Shown: in pieces, positions 32,003 through 42,195 of the stretch
Layout of the letters: each line of letters opens with the position of its first letter
Position numbering within the stretch: the first letter of the stretch is position 1
Assembly: GCA_032718475.1 (NCBI GenBank)
Contig: JAUCBJ010007600.1
Coordinates: 1 to 46,773 of the forward strand
Source of the DNA: Nemertoderma westbladi
Taxonomy: Eukaryota > Xenacoelomorpha > Nemertodermatida > Nemertodermatidae
DNA: 46,773 bases
Direction: 5' to 3'
Notes under the pieces: generated by a model
The model's database searches: none
What the model saw: the letters and a program-made list of their open reading frames with translations, nothing else
What the model was told of the DNA's origin: nothing
Made by a program: the position numbers and the translations under genes

Positions 32003-34629
32003 AGTTGCAAAGGGTGCAGCAAAGTATCGCGTTAGAACGCGATAAATTAGTCAATTTACAAAAGGGTATACCACCACCCCCTGTAACAATGTGTCAACCT
32101 GTTAGGTCTGAAGTATTTCATGCGCAAGGTGTGGAGCCTACACGCATCTATACTGCTAGTGAAGTGGAAACCCCTATAGTAAACCCTATTAAGGGTAATT
32201 ATAAACCTGTTGACAATGATATCCCATATAGACTTGATAATAATCCGAGAAATTTATATACCGATAACTCGATATTAAATAACACGATGGCCCAAGAAAG
32301 TTATACGCGTCAAATGGCTAGAACCGAAGCCCGTCAAGCGGTAAAGGTGGGAGAGATCGTCAAGTTCAATGGAGATGAGATGAAATGGTTACCTTTTAAT
32401 GAATATTACAAAGATAACATACAGAACTCTGTACTATCTAATGGAGAGAAACTTAGATTCCTCATCGAGTGCTTGGAAGGAGCTCCCAAGTTAATGGCGT
32501 TAAAGTTTATTGGACATCCAGACGGATTAAGACAAGTTTGGGATACACTAAACATCAGGTATGGTAATAGGAATAACATAGCTGGGTATTTGTATGCAAA
32601 GTTGGTAGCGCCCCGAAAGTTTATTAGCAGCGGGATTATAGAGTTTTCCGATGAGATTCAGGAGATCTGCAGACAATTAGATTGGCTAGGTAAGTCTCAT
32701 GAGTATCAGAGTGCTATGGTTATTAGAGCAGTGGCTTCTACTTTACCGAAGGGTGGAGTAGGTACACGCTGGGACAAGAAAGTGTTATATATGATGGAAC
32801 AACAACGACGAGACCCTACCATGGCTGATCTCATGTCATTCTTAGATAGAGAAGTGAAATTACAGCTCCTAAGGCAGTCCAGAGAGAAGACACTGGAAAA
32901 CAAGGTAAGTGAGAAACCCGTTTCTAGGAGAAGGGTAACACCAGTGTGTTATACAGACGACGGCGAAAGCCAGACTTCTCAAGGAGAGGATAGCGGGAAA
33001 GACACTGAAAGATCTTATTATGTCAATAAAACGCCTAAAGACCAGGTAAGTAAATTCAAGTCTCGAACCAATGACAGGAGAGAACAGGTAAGAAAAACTC
33101 CTCCTACGTCTCCCAAGAGAATTCAGGTGAGAAAGCCCGAGGAAAGAACGAACGTGCACCACACAGCACATGTTAAAGTAAGTAACATCAAGCCCAAATG
33201 TGTGCTGTGCGATGGGCCCCACCGTTTAAGTGCGTGTGATGAATTCCTGAGGAAATCACTAAAGGACAGACGTGAAGTCATGTGGGATAAGCGGTTGTGT
33301 TATAATTGCCTCAGACGAGGACACCAACGGCGAACCTGTTACTCCGACGCAAGGTGTGCAAAGTGCGGCGCAAAACATCATATCTTGTTGCACACGGAAT
33401 TCGAACGAAACAGCCCGAGTCAGGTAAGTGAGTCCGAACTACATGTCCAATTCAGCGATGTGAACGACACTGACCAATATTCTGAGATGGAAGGATTCTA
33501 TACGGATGAATTCTCCGACGAAAACGAATCCTGTTACCTAACAAATACCGCAGTGTATCGAGCACTTACGTATGAAAAAGATACCGACAGCGAGCCCCCC
33601 CTAACTACTTCTGACAGACAACCATCTTGGAAAGCACCACCTTCCAATGTAGGAATCCGAGAATTTCCTGTAGTACAGGTAAGGGTCCACGGACCTAAAA
33701 GGAGTTATGTAGTGAACGCCCTCCTTGACTCCGGTAGTACAGGAACATTCATCGACAAAGAACTAGCCGAAGACATCTTTGCTGGACAACCCAAGTTCCG
33801 AACTAAGCTAAACATGTCAGGAATTATGCAGGTTTGGAAATCTACAGTAATCGCAGATTATTATGTAGGTGCGTTGTCCACCCCCCAGGATGAACTAGGA
33901 GAACACAGCATAAGGTCAGTAAAATTGTTAGCGATAAAGAACTTCGCGACCAGCCAAGTGGAACCTTATAACTGGGATGAGGACGATTTCACCCAGCAGT
34001 TTGAAATACCTAGATTCAACACCGATTACCCTGGAGTCCAAATACTCATCGGTCAAAATGCGCATGAAGCGCTCGAGACATTGGAGAAACGGCCTGCTCA
34101 ACCGCAACCTCTACAAGTTTATGCGGGAAGAACTAGAGTAGGTTGGTACTTTACTGGCCCTTCTCGTAGAACTCTTATGGAAAGATTACCAAAAGAACAG
34201 GTATATCAATTAAGTGAACGGGAAGTGGAGAGCAGTGAAGTTGACGACCCAACTGAGGGAACACCATACTCCTCAGATAATGACGACATCAACTCCAATG
34301 TAGATCAATGGAGACATTGCCCCGAGACGATCAATCTAGCCGACATCGCCTCCAGAGGAGCAACTCCTCAAGAACTTACAGATACTCCAGACTGGTTAGG
34401 TGAACCCGACTTCCTAAGTAAAGAAGATGAATGGCCTCCCCATCTTAACCCGGCGAAGATTAGACAGGCCAAGGGAGCGGAGAAAGTAACACAACCACTC
34501 AATCGCCCAGCTGGTCGTTTATGTTTACTGGAAAGAGACCGAAAACTGTCCGGAAACTATGGAAGGCAAGATACTCTTCCCACGACCACCTCCCTAATCC
34601 GACAAATATCTAGGGACTCCATAACGTAA
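31951..34629 (+). CDS. BEL/Pao gag-protease ORF2 with internal pol deletion (892 aa)
   Basis: Starts with a coiled coil (about residues 1-38). Residues about 138-310 match the BEL capsid region (DUF1759-like: VKFNGDEMKWLPFNEYYKD; LIECLEGAPKLMAL). Zinc-binding motifs follow at about 417-480 (CVLCDGPHRLSAC; CYNCLRRGHQRRTC; CAKCGAKHHILLH). A DSGST aspartic-protease motif lies near residue 594 (VNALLDSGSTGTF), ending with the GWYFTGP block near 731. At about residue 760-785 the sequence jumps, still in frame, to QWRHCPETINLADIASRG, which normally lies at the end of the RNase H region. RT and most RNase H are therefore deleted in frame. The tail loses similarity before any integrase. No stop or frameshift interrupts the ORF. 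Confidence 0.88.
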   Translation: MEETVQQLKGTVRESRLELQRVQQSIALERDKLVNLQKGIPPPPVTMCQPVRSEVFHAQGVEPTRIYTASEVETPIVNPIKGNYKPVDNDIPYRLDNNPRNLYTDNSILNNTMAQESYTRQMARTEARQAVKVGEIVKFNGDEMKWLPFNEYYKDNIQNSVLSNGEKLRFLIECLEGAPKLMALKFIGHPDGLRQVWDTLNIRYGNRNNIAGYLYAKLVAPRKFISSGIIEFSDEIQEICRQLDWLGKSHEYQSAMVIRAVASTLPKGGVGTRWDKKVLYMMEQQRRDPTMADLMSFLDREVKLQLLRQSREKTLENKVSEKPVSRRRVTPVCYTDDGESQTSQGEDSGKDTERSYYVNKTPKDQVSKFKSRTNDRREQVRKTPPTSPKRIQVRKPEERTNVHHTAHVKVSNIKPKCVLCDGPHRLSACDEFLRKSLKDRREVMWDKRLCYNCLRRGHQRRTCYSDARCAKCGAKHHILLHTEFERNSPSQVSESELHVQFSDVNDTDQYSEMEGFYTDEFSDENESCYLTNTAVYRALTYEKDTDSEPPLTTSDRQPSWKAPPSNVGIREFPVVQVRVHGPKRSYVVNALLDSGSTGTFIDKELAEDIFAGQPKFRTKLNMSGIMQVWKSTVIADYYVGALSTPQDELGEHSIRSVKLLAIKNFATSQVEPYNWDEDDFTQQFEIPRFNTDYPGVQILIGQNAHEALETLEKRPAQPQPLQVYAGRTRVGWYFTGPSRRTLMERLPKEQVYQLSEREVESSEVDDPTEGTPYSSDNDDINSNVDQWRHCPETINLADIASRGATPQELTDTPDWLGEPDFLSKEDEWPPHLNPAKIRQAKGAEKVTQPLNRPAGRLCLLERDRKLSGNYGRQDTLPTTTSLIRQISRDSIT

Positions 34630-36272
34630 CAACATACGGAGTGGGTGTGTGACTACATTATTTTATATTTATTTTTATTATTTTATATTATGTATGTATT
34701 ATTATGTAATTTTATTATAATCGTTTTCTTTAATTTTATTTAGTCAAATGTTATTTAGCGATTATTTAGTAGATTAGTGCAATATATTAGTGTTTATTAC
34801 TTAATTACTTGTATATTATATTTAGTGCGACGGCGAGAAATAATTCTTTTTCTCCTTCCTTACTGTCCGTATTACATTACAAATACGTAACTACAGTAAG
34901 ATGAAATGTCCGTACTTATTAAAGTACAATAAAGCCACTACTATATTCAAGTATTATTGGTAAGCAGAGTATTAGGAATGCAAAGTTCAGATCCTCGTGT
35001 CTCGGCTAAACCAAGCTCTGGGTAGACCTTGGAAACGACTTGCCTCTTCTCACTGACATTGCTTCGTGCGATATTGCTCTCATACCGTATATTAAATAAT
35101 ACATATAGTAGCGTGATGTCCCTTTAACAGTAGCGTATAACGCAAAATAAATCTGTTAAACCCTTTGACCATCTGCAATTCTAGTCGATTAAGATATCGC
35201 GGCACCCACCGATATACTTGAAAGACAAAATTCTAGAATCAGTGGTTAACGTCCCCAGACAAGTTCTGAAATAAACTGGTGCCCATCCTAAATATTAATT
35301 ATTAATATTTACAAAATCTGTCAAATTTTAGATCCTTTAACATTCTAGTCAATTAAGATATCGTAGCATTTACCGATACTCTTAAAAAGACAAATTCATA
35401 GAATCAAGGATCATATGTCCCCAGATATGCTCTGGAATCAAATTGTGTCAATTTAACTATCAAATAATAAAATTTCAGGGAATAAATTTAAATTCATACT
35501 TTAATGAATTTAATAAATTGCAATTTTATACAATTTATAACATTCCCAAAATTCCATTAATTAATAGATCATGGGAGCGGAGATCCACTATATTAAGTGT
35601 ATTTGTGTGTGAGAATCTCCAATGTATAGTCAATAGCCGATAAAATTCATAAAATCCCATATAGAGAGGATATTGACAATTAAAGAATTACTATTAAATA
35701 GCATCCCAGATCTGTATGCATGAGAATTACCCTAATTCTACCGCTAGCTTTCCATAATGTCACCATGGCAACAACCACGCTAGAATTAGAAGTGAGTTAA
35801 AAGAACAATAAAGGGCTTGCGCATTGAATAGCATAGTGAATAAATAGCGCACCGCTAGTATCCAAGGATACATAATAACAACGTGACATTCTGGAAGGCA
35901 CTTGACTAACGGACAAATGACCCGAATGTGTGATAGAATGTGTACCATTTGTGACAGTTACGTGGAATTTGTGCGTTTGTAGGTGAATGTTACTACTAAG
36001 GTGTGTTTACAGTAGCGAGTCGCAATTGTGAAAGTAACCCTAACTCTCCAGTAAGAACCTGAAGTATATCTAAGCCTTTGGGACGGACGGTGGAGTGGCT
36101 CGTGCTGGTTGTTGTAGTCGTTGTGCAGCTACGACGTTGGCGATAGGCACATCGGCGAAAGTACACCAGCGCTGAGGATCTCGCACTGTCCGGGGGCAGA
36201 GAGGGGTAGGCAGCGACGCCCGCTCGCCTAAATATAAACTCATTATAATATGGATAAACTTATATAGCAGAT
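34630..36272. other. Non-coding part of BEL-like element
   Basis: AT-rich sequence. A diverged ~165-bp direct duplication is visible (about 35,170-35,290 and 35,335-35,460, sharing attctagtcNattaagatatcg and accgata). A GC-richer block at about 36,080-36,220 is unassigned. No pol coding sequence is left. Confidence 0.5.
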
Positions 36273-37751
36273 ATGATTGAGTTGATAGAAGATGATCTTG
36301 GTATCAGGGAGCGATATACTCTACCTTTACAAGCGTTTGTTGATAGCTTGATACGCGGCGACGCTGGTCCAACTACTACGGAGGACGATGGTCGTTATAT
36401 CTAACCGCCAATCTCCCGGGAGCAACTTGCGCGTGGGTTGGAATGTAGAAAATTTACCGCTCGCTATACGCATCGTAATGGTATGTATATGGACTTCTTA
36501 ACTACTGGTCATCCTATCGACCTACACGATACGAACGATATAGACACTAAAGGGAAATGGTTTATTTAAATATCATACCCAGCGGAAGCGGAACGATAAA
36601 CTGAGACTCGAACACGAAAATTCTATTCGAAACCGACTCGAAAGTGCAGATGTCGAAGAGCCGGATAAATGCAGCGACTCCACCAAATACCTGGAATTCT
36701 TGAGAGAAACCTATCTCGATATTACCAGTCAACAGAATCTAGAGACTCGATATCCTCAAGGTATACATCATGACCGCATGGTAGGACTCAAACGGCTCTA
36801 TTCCACTATGATGTATCTTACCGCCGATCGATCGCTACCTGTTGTACCGGATAGCTTCGAACGGATGGAGGAATATTGTAAGCTGGAGAAAGATCACTCG
36901 CGTTTCCCCTACAAGATGTGCGTTTTTGGTATTATTGCGATGAATGCCCAAGACCCAACCAACAAACGGAAAGACATAAACATCCGCGGAGACGTTGCTT
37001 TAAACACGGTTTTACTCGCTATACTTACGGGAGTTTCGAGCGAAACTTGTTCGATGTATCACCTACGCTCATTCGACTCAGACGATCCTTAAATAAACCA
37101 ATGATCAGAGTTTCGGAATACTCGATCAGAACTCCTCATTCCCTAGTGAGACTTCAGACTCTTGATCCTATTAGTATGACGGATCCTCCCGAGCTGTACT
37201 CACTGCTCAAAGATCTAGTGTTACCTGAACAATTAGTCGGTGGCACCCCAGTTGTGGGCTTCCTAGATACTAGCCCATTCTACCTAGCCGGATTGGGACG
37301 CGGACATTTAATATCGCCGTTTAACCCTTACCATCGTCCCGTCCCGGCTTAACACGATATAACCTGTCACCAAAGTGGCGGAGAACGTTGTACCAAACGA
37401 GTTAAACGCTATTCTACAAAGATCAGAAAGGAAACCTGCGTTTGTTCAGATAAACGTAAGTTGTAACAGCAAGTCCAAGCGATAAACGAATTGTCTTTAT
37501 CTCAGTTCGATTGTGAAATCCAGAATCTCTAAGAAGATATCGAACTTAGACAACCCCATTCTCTGCGAGAGTTTTTGGATGAACGTATCCAGCTACGAGC
37601 GGAGGAAAATCAGCTCGAGGAGAAGCATATCGAAACGGCGGATACCCCGACCATAATCCTACACCTTCTGATGCAATCATATTGCACCCTTCACCCAGGA
37701 TTTATAGCCCTCCTAGTAAAGTGGCTCGCCCCAAAGAGAAAAGGACTCTTA
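36273..37751 (+). pseudogene. Broken third ORF in env position, unrecognised
   Basis: Long protein-like stretches in shifting frames: 36,273-36,402 (MIELIEDDLGIRERYTLPLQ…), continuing in the same frame after a TAA to about 36,565 (ISREQLARGLECRKFTARYT; GMYMDFLTTGHPIDLHDT), then 36,570-37,090 (YLEFLRETYLDITSQQNLET; ERMEEYCKLEKDHSRFPYKM; IIAMNAQDP), then about 37,000-37,352 (DPPELYSLLKDLVLPEQLVG; FYLAGLGRGHLISPFNPYHR), then a charged coiled coil to about 37,660. Several premature stops are TAA where CAA would fit. No transmembrane segment typical of a fusion protein is obvious. It cannot be assigned; it may be an env-position gene, a captured gene or a remnant of another element. Confidence 0.55.
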
Positions 37752-37756
37752 CTAGC
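37752..37756. repeat. Target-site duplication CTAGC, left copy
   Basis: CTAGC immediately left of the 119-bp LTR at 37,757; the partner is at 42,071-42,075. Confidence 0.9.
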
Positions 37757-37875
37757 TATAAGAACTGAATAGCGTTTTTCTGTAAGCTCTATTATTCTCT
37801 CTTTCTACCTTCTACATACAGATACAATGTCATCGTTCAAACTTCCCTCCACCATATATCTAGTATATTAGTATA
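37757..37875 (-). repeat. 3' LTR of Gypsy-like element (119 bp)
   Basis: From tataagaactgaatagcg to ctagtatattagtata. It is identical over all 119 positions to 41,952-42,070. The termini are TATA…TATA rather than TG…CA. On the element strand it is preceded by a polypurine tract (cccccc run at 37,877-37,883 on the plus strand, i.e. actgggggga on the minus strand), as expected next to a 3' LTR. Confidence 0.92.
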
Positions 37876-37915
37876 TCCCCCCCAGTTCTATAGAACTCAA
37901 TAACCATAATCTTAT

Positions 37916-38490
37916 TTACATATATTGCAATCTATCAGGCGGCCTAGACTGTCGGCCTCCCCTCGTAATATAGTATTGGTTCCCCGAGTTAGGTTGACTG
38001 TCACCGTAGTCTATTGTTTCGTCATTTTCACTGTTTACTATTTGTTCGTTATCTTCAACATTATCGTCATTCTCCTCTGATTCACTATCACTTTCACTAA
38101 TATTTTGATCATCAGAGCTAGCTCGTTCCTCAATCTCATGACCTATAGTTGCTGGAGTTTTATATTTTGCTGGTCTGATATGTTGCAAATGTCTTCGAAA
38201 TCCATTCACTACGATTGAACGTTGATCTATAACCTCTTCAACTCTGAAAGGTCCATTCCATTCCTGGGTACAACGAATGTGCTGTTGCGGTTTTACATAT
38301 ACCATGTCTCCCACACAATATCGTGGATTCACTGGAGGACCATGATCTACTCTTTCGTATTTACTTACTCCTGGCAGTTTGATTACTCGTTCTTCCATTA
38401 GTTTCTCTAGCGGCGATTGGTTCCCTCTTATTTTTGTTCTGTTGTGCCAGAACGTTACTTTTACTGGATCTTTGCCTGAATGTCTTGATA
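37916..38490 (-). pseudogene. Gypsy-like pol, integrase C-terminal part (after frameshift)
   Basis: Continues pol in a different frame: HSGKDPVKVTFWHNRTKIRG, then RYCVGDMVYVKPQQHIRC, WNGPFRVEEV and RRHLQHIRPAKY. This is the GPY/F module that follows a Gypsy/retroviral-type integrase core. An acidic tail (SDSESEENDDNVEDNEQ) comes after. The shift of frame lies near 38,485, after ERVHRTIKTF in the upstream frame. Confidence 0.82.
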
Positions 38491-40856
38491 GTGCGATGAA
38501 CCCTCTCGACGGGATTCCCTTGAGGTCTATGAGCACAAGCTGCTATATGAATAACTTCCCAACTATCTAGAAACTCATTAAACTTCTCGCTCCTGAAAGC
38601 CGGACCATTATCAGTTATCACTTCCTCAGATGGGCCCCACTCTATAAATATCTGTTGCAGTTCTCTAATGACTACTTCACTGGTTTCTCTGTAAATCTGT
38701 CGCCATATTGTAAATGATGATGCACAGTCCTCAATGGTAAAATATGTTTTTCCCTCATTTTTAGTAATGTCCAATGACAGTCGTTGCCAAGCTTTATTGA
38801 CTTTACAGCTACCCCCTTCTACCTTAATAGGCATTGGATCAATTCTATTACATTTATCACACGTTTTGCATATATCAATTATTACTGCTTTGTTAAATGA
38901 TTTCCCTTGTAACTCTCTGTCCCTTTGACACAAACTTTCAGTTCTTTCTGCTCCAGTATGCGCTATTTCATGTAGTTTCTGTATTCTTCGGCCAACAGCA
39001 TCTCTTCCACACCTATTTTCATCTTCTGGTGTACAGCCAGTTTTTCCAATAGCCACTATCTCTACTTTTGGTTTCATTATCCATGGCTTTGGCACTCTGG
39101 TTAAGCAGTCCGCTAAATTTTTACTTGATGGTATCAGTTTTATAGAAACGTTCAACTTATATTCATTTATAATTTTCTTAATTATATCTAGGCGTCTTAG
39201 AATCAACATCCTGGATAGACCATGTGTTCTGATTCGATGTTCATCGTTTATTGTGGCATTGACCCAACCATATACAGTTGATGAATCTGTCCATATAGTT
39301 ATATTTTTTAATTCCCACGCCATGGCCATGTTTAATCCTTCAACTACAGACGTGAGTTCAGCTGCATTTATATGCTCATTATCCATGTTCTTCCTCAGCC
39401 AGGTTCCGTCTTCTGCTACAATCCCATTAATACGAATCAATGCTCCCAATGCGATGTTGCTGGCATCACACCATACTTCGCCAACATCTATATTTGATAT
39501 CGGCCAATGTCCATGAGCTGGGTCATGTTTGTTCACTCTCACAACTGTTTCCAGCAATTTCTCTCTTACATCATCATCTACTGCACTGTCCATTAATGTT
39601 TTGGACGCCTGTCTTTGTAGCCAGGAACATGCTACTCTCAGCCATCCCCCAATCAAGTAATTTCCACGTAATTTGCCTATGATTGCCAACAATCTACGAT
39701 GACTTATTGATTTCTCAATTTCCTCTGGTTGAGGCAATTCTGAATCTCGTCGCCATTTGCCATCTTTTACAGAAATACCGAGTACCCTTGCTCCATTCTT
39801 TATTTCAACTGGATCCTTACTTCCGAGTCCATACCTTTTCAAATGATTTACAACTTCTATCGCTTCTACCTTACTCACATCTACATAAATGTCATCACGA
39901 AAATTATCTGCTGCATCTTTTATCTTCTTGTCCTGTTCTAGAACTTTCTCTACTATTGAATCTAGTATCTTCGGGGCTGGGGCTAAACCATAACCTAATC
40001 TCGTCATTTCATAGAGTTTGCCTTTAAATTTTACAACTTGGTATGGGTGTAATTTCTGATTGACATGAACCTGCATGTATGCATTTTTTAGGTCTATAAC
40101 GGCCGTTTGATTTCCCTTTCTCATCCATTTTCTCAGTTTCTCATTGCTCACTGCAGCGTCGGTACCAGGTTGGTTTTTTAAATGTTTATTCAGTTCCCTG
40201 AAGTCCATAATGGGTCTTACTCTGTCTTTACGGGGTTCGTTTTTGTGCATAAGTGGTATCAGCGCCTTGGGAATGTAATTAATCTCCTTTAACCAGCCGT
40301 TATTTATCCACCCTTCAACTGCTTGTTCATATTTATCTTGTAATTTCTCAGGAATTTTATACTCTGCCACGGTATTATTTAATCTGTCCGGGGGAATGTC
40401 GTCTTTAAATTTATATTCTATCTCCCAATTGTTCCCATTAAATTCTGCGTTGAAATCGTTTTTCTCAATAATTAACAGAGACTGTGGTTTCTGTTCTACT
40501 GTTCCGATCGCTGAAATTGGATATGCAGCACAACCGAATGTAATTGTCACTTGCTCATTATTTGAACAATTAATTGAAACTCCTCCGTGTGCTTTGATAA
40601 AATCCCACCCGATTACAACATCCAAATTACCAACAATATAATCAACAATGAGAAATGACCATTCAATTTCATTTAATCCATCAATTTTCACAGCAGTAAT
40701 CATTTCACATTTTAATTTCTGGGTAACAGTTCCATCTAACATAGCTATCCTATTATTTGAGTCACATTCTCTAATATATCCAATAAGTCCAGAACTAAAC
40801 TTTCGAGTCATTACTCCTCGGCTACATCCCGTATCTACCAACGCGGTGGCCTTCTT
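38361..40856 (-). pseudogene. Gypsy-like pol: protease, RT, RNase H, integrase core
   Basis: The frame opens upstream within gag (…GGKKATALVDTGCS) and is -1 relative to gag, so it is probably expressed by frameshifting. Numbering from the V of VDTG as residue 2: protease DTG at 3-5; RT motif A IDLKNAY (Asp250); catalytic box FRDD at 314-317, where the usual residue before DD is V, I or A; RNase H Asp459 (WCDAS), Glu495 (NAAELT), Asp519 (WTDSST), Asp578 (NLADCLTR); integrase HEIAH and CKTCDKC zinc module (about 624-664), then Asp691, Asp744 and Glu779 with D35E spacing. Every catalytic acid is present. The ORF is disrupted only by the frameshift after about residue 788. Confidence 0.9.
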
Positions 40857-41845
40857 GCCTCCACATATTGATTGTATGACTGGGGCCGGCGCCTTCCCTG
40901 TATCTCCGGGGAAACGACCACTGGCGCATGTTCCGCCATCTCCCCTCGCACGTTTCCCTCCATATTACTACCATATTCCCGAACTCCTGTCGCCGTCGAA
41001 CAATTTCCCGTAACTTCAGTACACTCCCTTACAATGTGGCCCTGTTTTCCACATCGATAGCAGCTCACCTGATATCTACTAAACGCTTGCTGAGCGCCAC
41101 CGCCACCATTTCTGTAGTAACACTCCCTGGCAAAATGGCCGCTCCTCCCGCAATGAAAGCAATTATTGGATCCCCTACCGGTATCTCCACCATATCCACC
41201 TCGTCCACCTCCATATGGTCGTCCACCTCGTTGACTCCGCCCCCATTGGCCACGACCTGGGTATCCATTGTTGTAGTCTATCTCTGCGCTATAACCATGC
41301 CCTGCTGCACCGACTATATCAGCTGTACTGTGTTCTTTTTCGGACAACAACCGACGCGCTTGTACGAGTAGTTTTTCGAGGTCCATTTCTCCGGCCAGAG
41401 CTTTAACTTCCGTTGAAATATCATCCGGTATACCGCTTACCATCTGAGCTGAAACCATCTTTCTAGACACTGCATTCTCAACTAAGTTCCCTGTCACCAA
41501 TCCGATTAATCTTTTCAAGTCCGCTACGAATGCATCTACCGATTCTCCCGGTTTCAATTCTCTATTCTTAAACTGCTCATAAGCAGTATACTCATTCACA
41601 GCAAAAGCCGCTATCAATGCATTTTGTATTCTGTCACATCTAAACTTATCCGCCTCAGATAACTGACTAACGACGGCATACGCAGCACCATCCAAGGATA
41701 ACCTGAGATACGTTGCCCTTGATTCCTCCTTGACAACGCCTTCTGTTTTCAGCACATCGAACGTGTCATTATATATCATTAACCATGTCAGTGGGTCCCC
41801 ACTACCGTTATACTTTTTTACATAGTCGCTCAACTTCGGAGCCAT
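40835..41845 (-). CDS. Gypsy-like gag with two CCHC zinc knuckles (336 aa)
   Basis: ATG at 41,845. The N-terminal capsid-like region (MAPKLSDYVKKYNGSGDP; EQFKNRELKPGESVDAFVAD, about residue 90) fits the Ty3/Gypsy gag fold. A glycine/arginine-rich linker at about 195-225 is followed by CCHC knuckles at 229-242 (CFHCGRSGHFAREC) and 262-275 (CYRCGKQGHIVREC), which bind genomic RNA. Intact. The end overlaps the pol frame. Confidence 0.92.
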   Translation of the reverse strand: MAPKLSDYVKKYNGSGDPLTWLMIYNDTFDVLKTEGVVKEESRATYLRLSLDGAAYAVVSQLSEADKFRCDRIQNALIAAFAVNEYTAYEQFKNRELKPGESVDAFVADLKRLIGLVTGNLVENAVSRKMVSAQMVSGIPDDISTEVKALAGEMDLEKLLVQARRLLSEKEHSTADIVGAAGHGYSAEIDYNNGYPGRGQWGRSQRGGRPYGGGRGGYGGDTGRGSNNCFHCGRSGHFARECYYRNGGGGAQQAFSRYQVSCYRCGKQGHIVRECTEVTGNCSTATGVREYGSNMEGNVRGEMAEHAPVVVSPEIQGRRRPQSYNQYVEARRPPRW

Positions 41846-41951
41846 ATTACACCATTGATATTTATAAAATTAACAGTCAATAATACCAACTACAGAACTA
41901 TTATCAACAACACATCAATACTGCACTACAGCTGTACAGGCCCGGTTAGCT

Positions 41952-42070
41952 TATAAGAACTGAATAGCGTTTTTCTGTAAGCTCTATTATTCTCTCTTTC
42001 TACCTTCTACATACAGATACAATGTCATCGTTCAAACTTCCCTCCACCATATATCTAGTATATTAGTATA
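41952..42070 (-). repeat. 5' LTR of Gypsy-like element (119 bp)
   Basis: Identical to 37,757-37,875 and followed (plus strand) by CTAGC. The element's primer-binding site should begin just inside (agctaaccgggcctgtac on the minus strand). It does not start with TGG, so the primer is unclear. Confidence 0.92.
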
Positions 42071-42195
42071 CTAGCCTCAAAAAACTGCGTAAACGCCGTC
42101 TGTGTAAGAAAGACTAACTGTTTAGATTATCTTTATATTTTAGAAACTGTGATTTGTTATATTTTATAGACTTAAATCCCATTTTCTGGGAGCGG
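42071..42195 (+). pseudogene. 3' end of the broken third ORF and 3' end of BEL-like element
   Basis: Begins with the right CTAGC copy. Codons from 42,076 read LKKLRKRRLCKKD and stop at 42,115-42,117. This is the same frame as the basic stretch (KVARPKEKRTLTS) that ends at 37,756, so the Gypsy element split one reading frame. The strongly basic C-terminus suggests nucleic-acid binding or a nuclear signal. The remaining ~80 bp lead to the 3' LTR via a short purine-rich tract. Confidence 0.6.

Larger units (their letters stand above)
37757..42070 (-). mobile_element. Ty3/Gypsy-like LTR retrotransposon, 4.3 kb, recent
   Basis: Minus-strand element with identical 119-bp LTRs, a 5-bp duplication CTAGC, a polypurine tract, gag, and pol in the order protease-RT-RNase H-integrase with a GPY/F-like C-terminus (WNGPFRV). 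The LTR identity indicates a recent insertion. It interrupts the broken third ORF of the BEL-like element: the host frame resumes at 42,076. One frameshift near 38,485 separates the integrase core from its C-terminal part, so this copy is probably inactive. Confidence 0.92.

Noticed and set aside
36273-37660. Alternative genetic code (TAA as glutamine) in the broken third ORF
   Set aside because: Only a few TAA codons fit, frameshifts are also present and neighbouring ORFs use the standard code, so ordinary decay is simpler.
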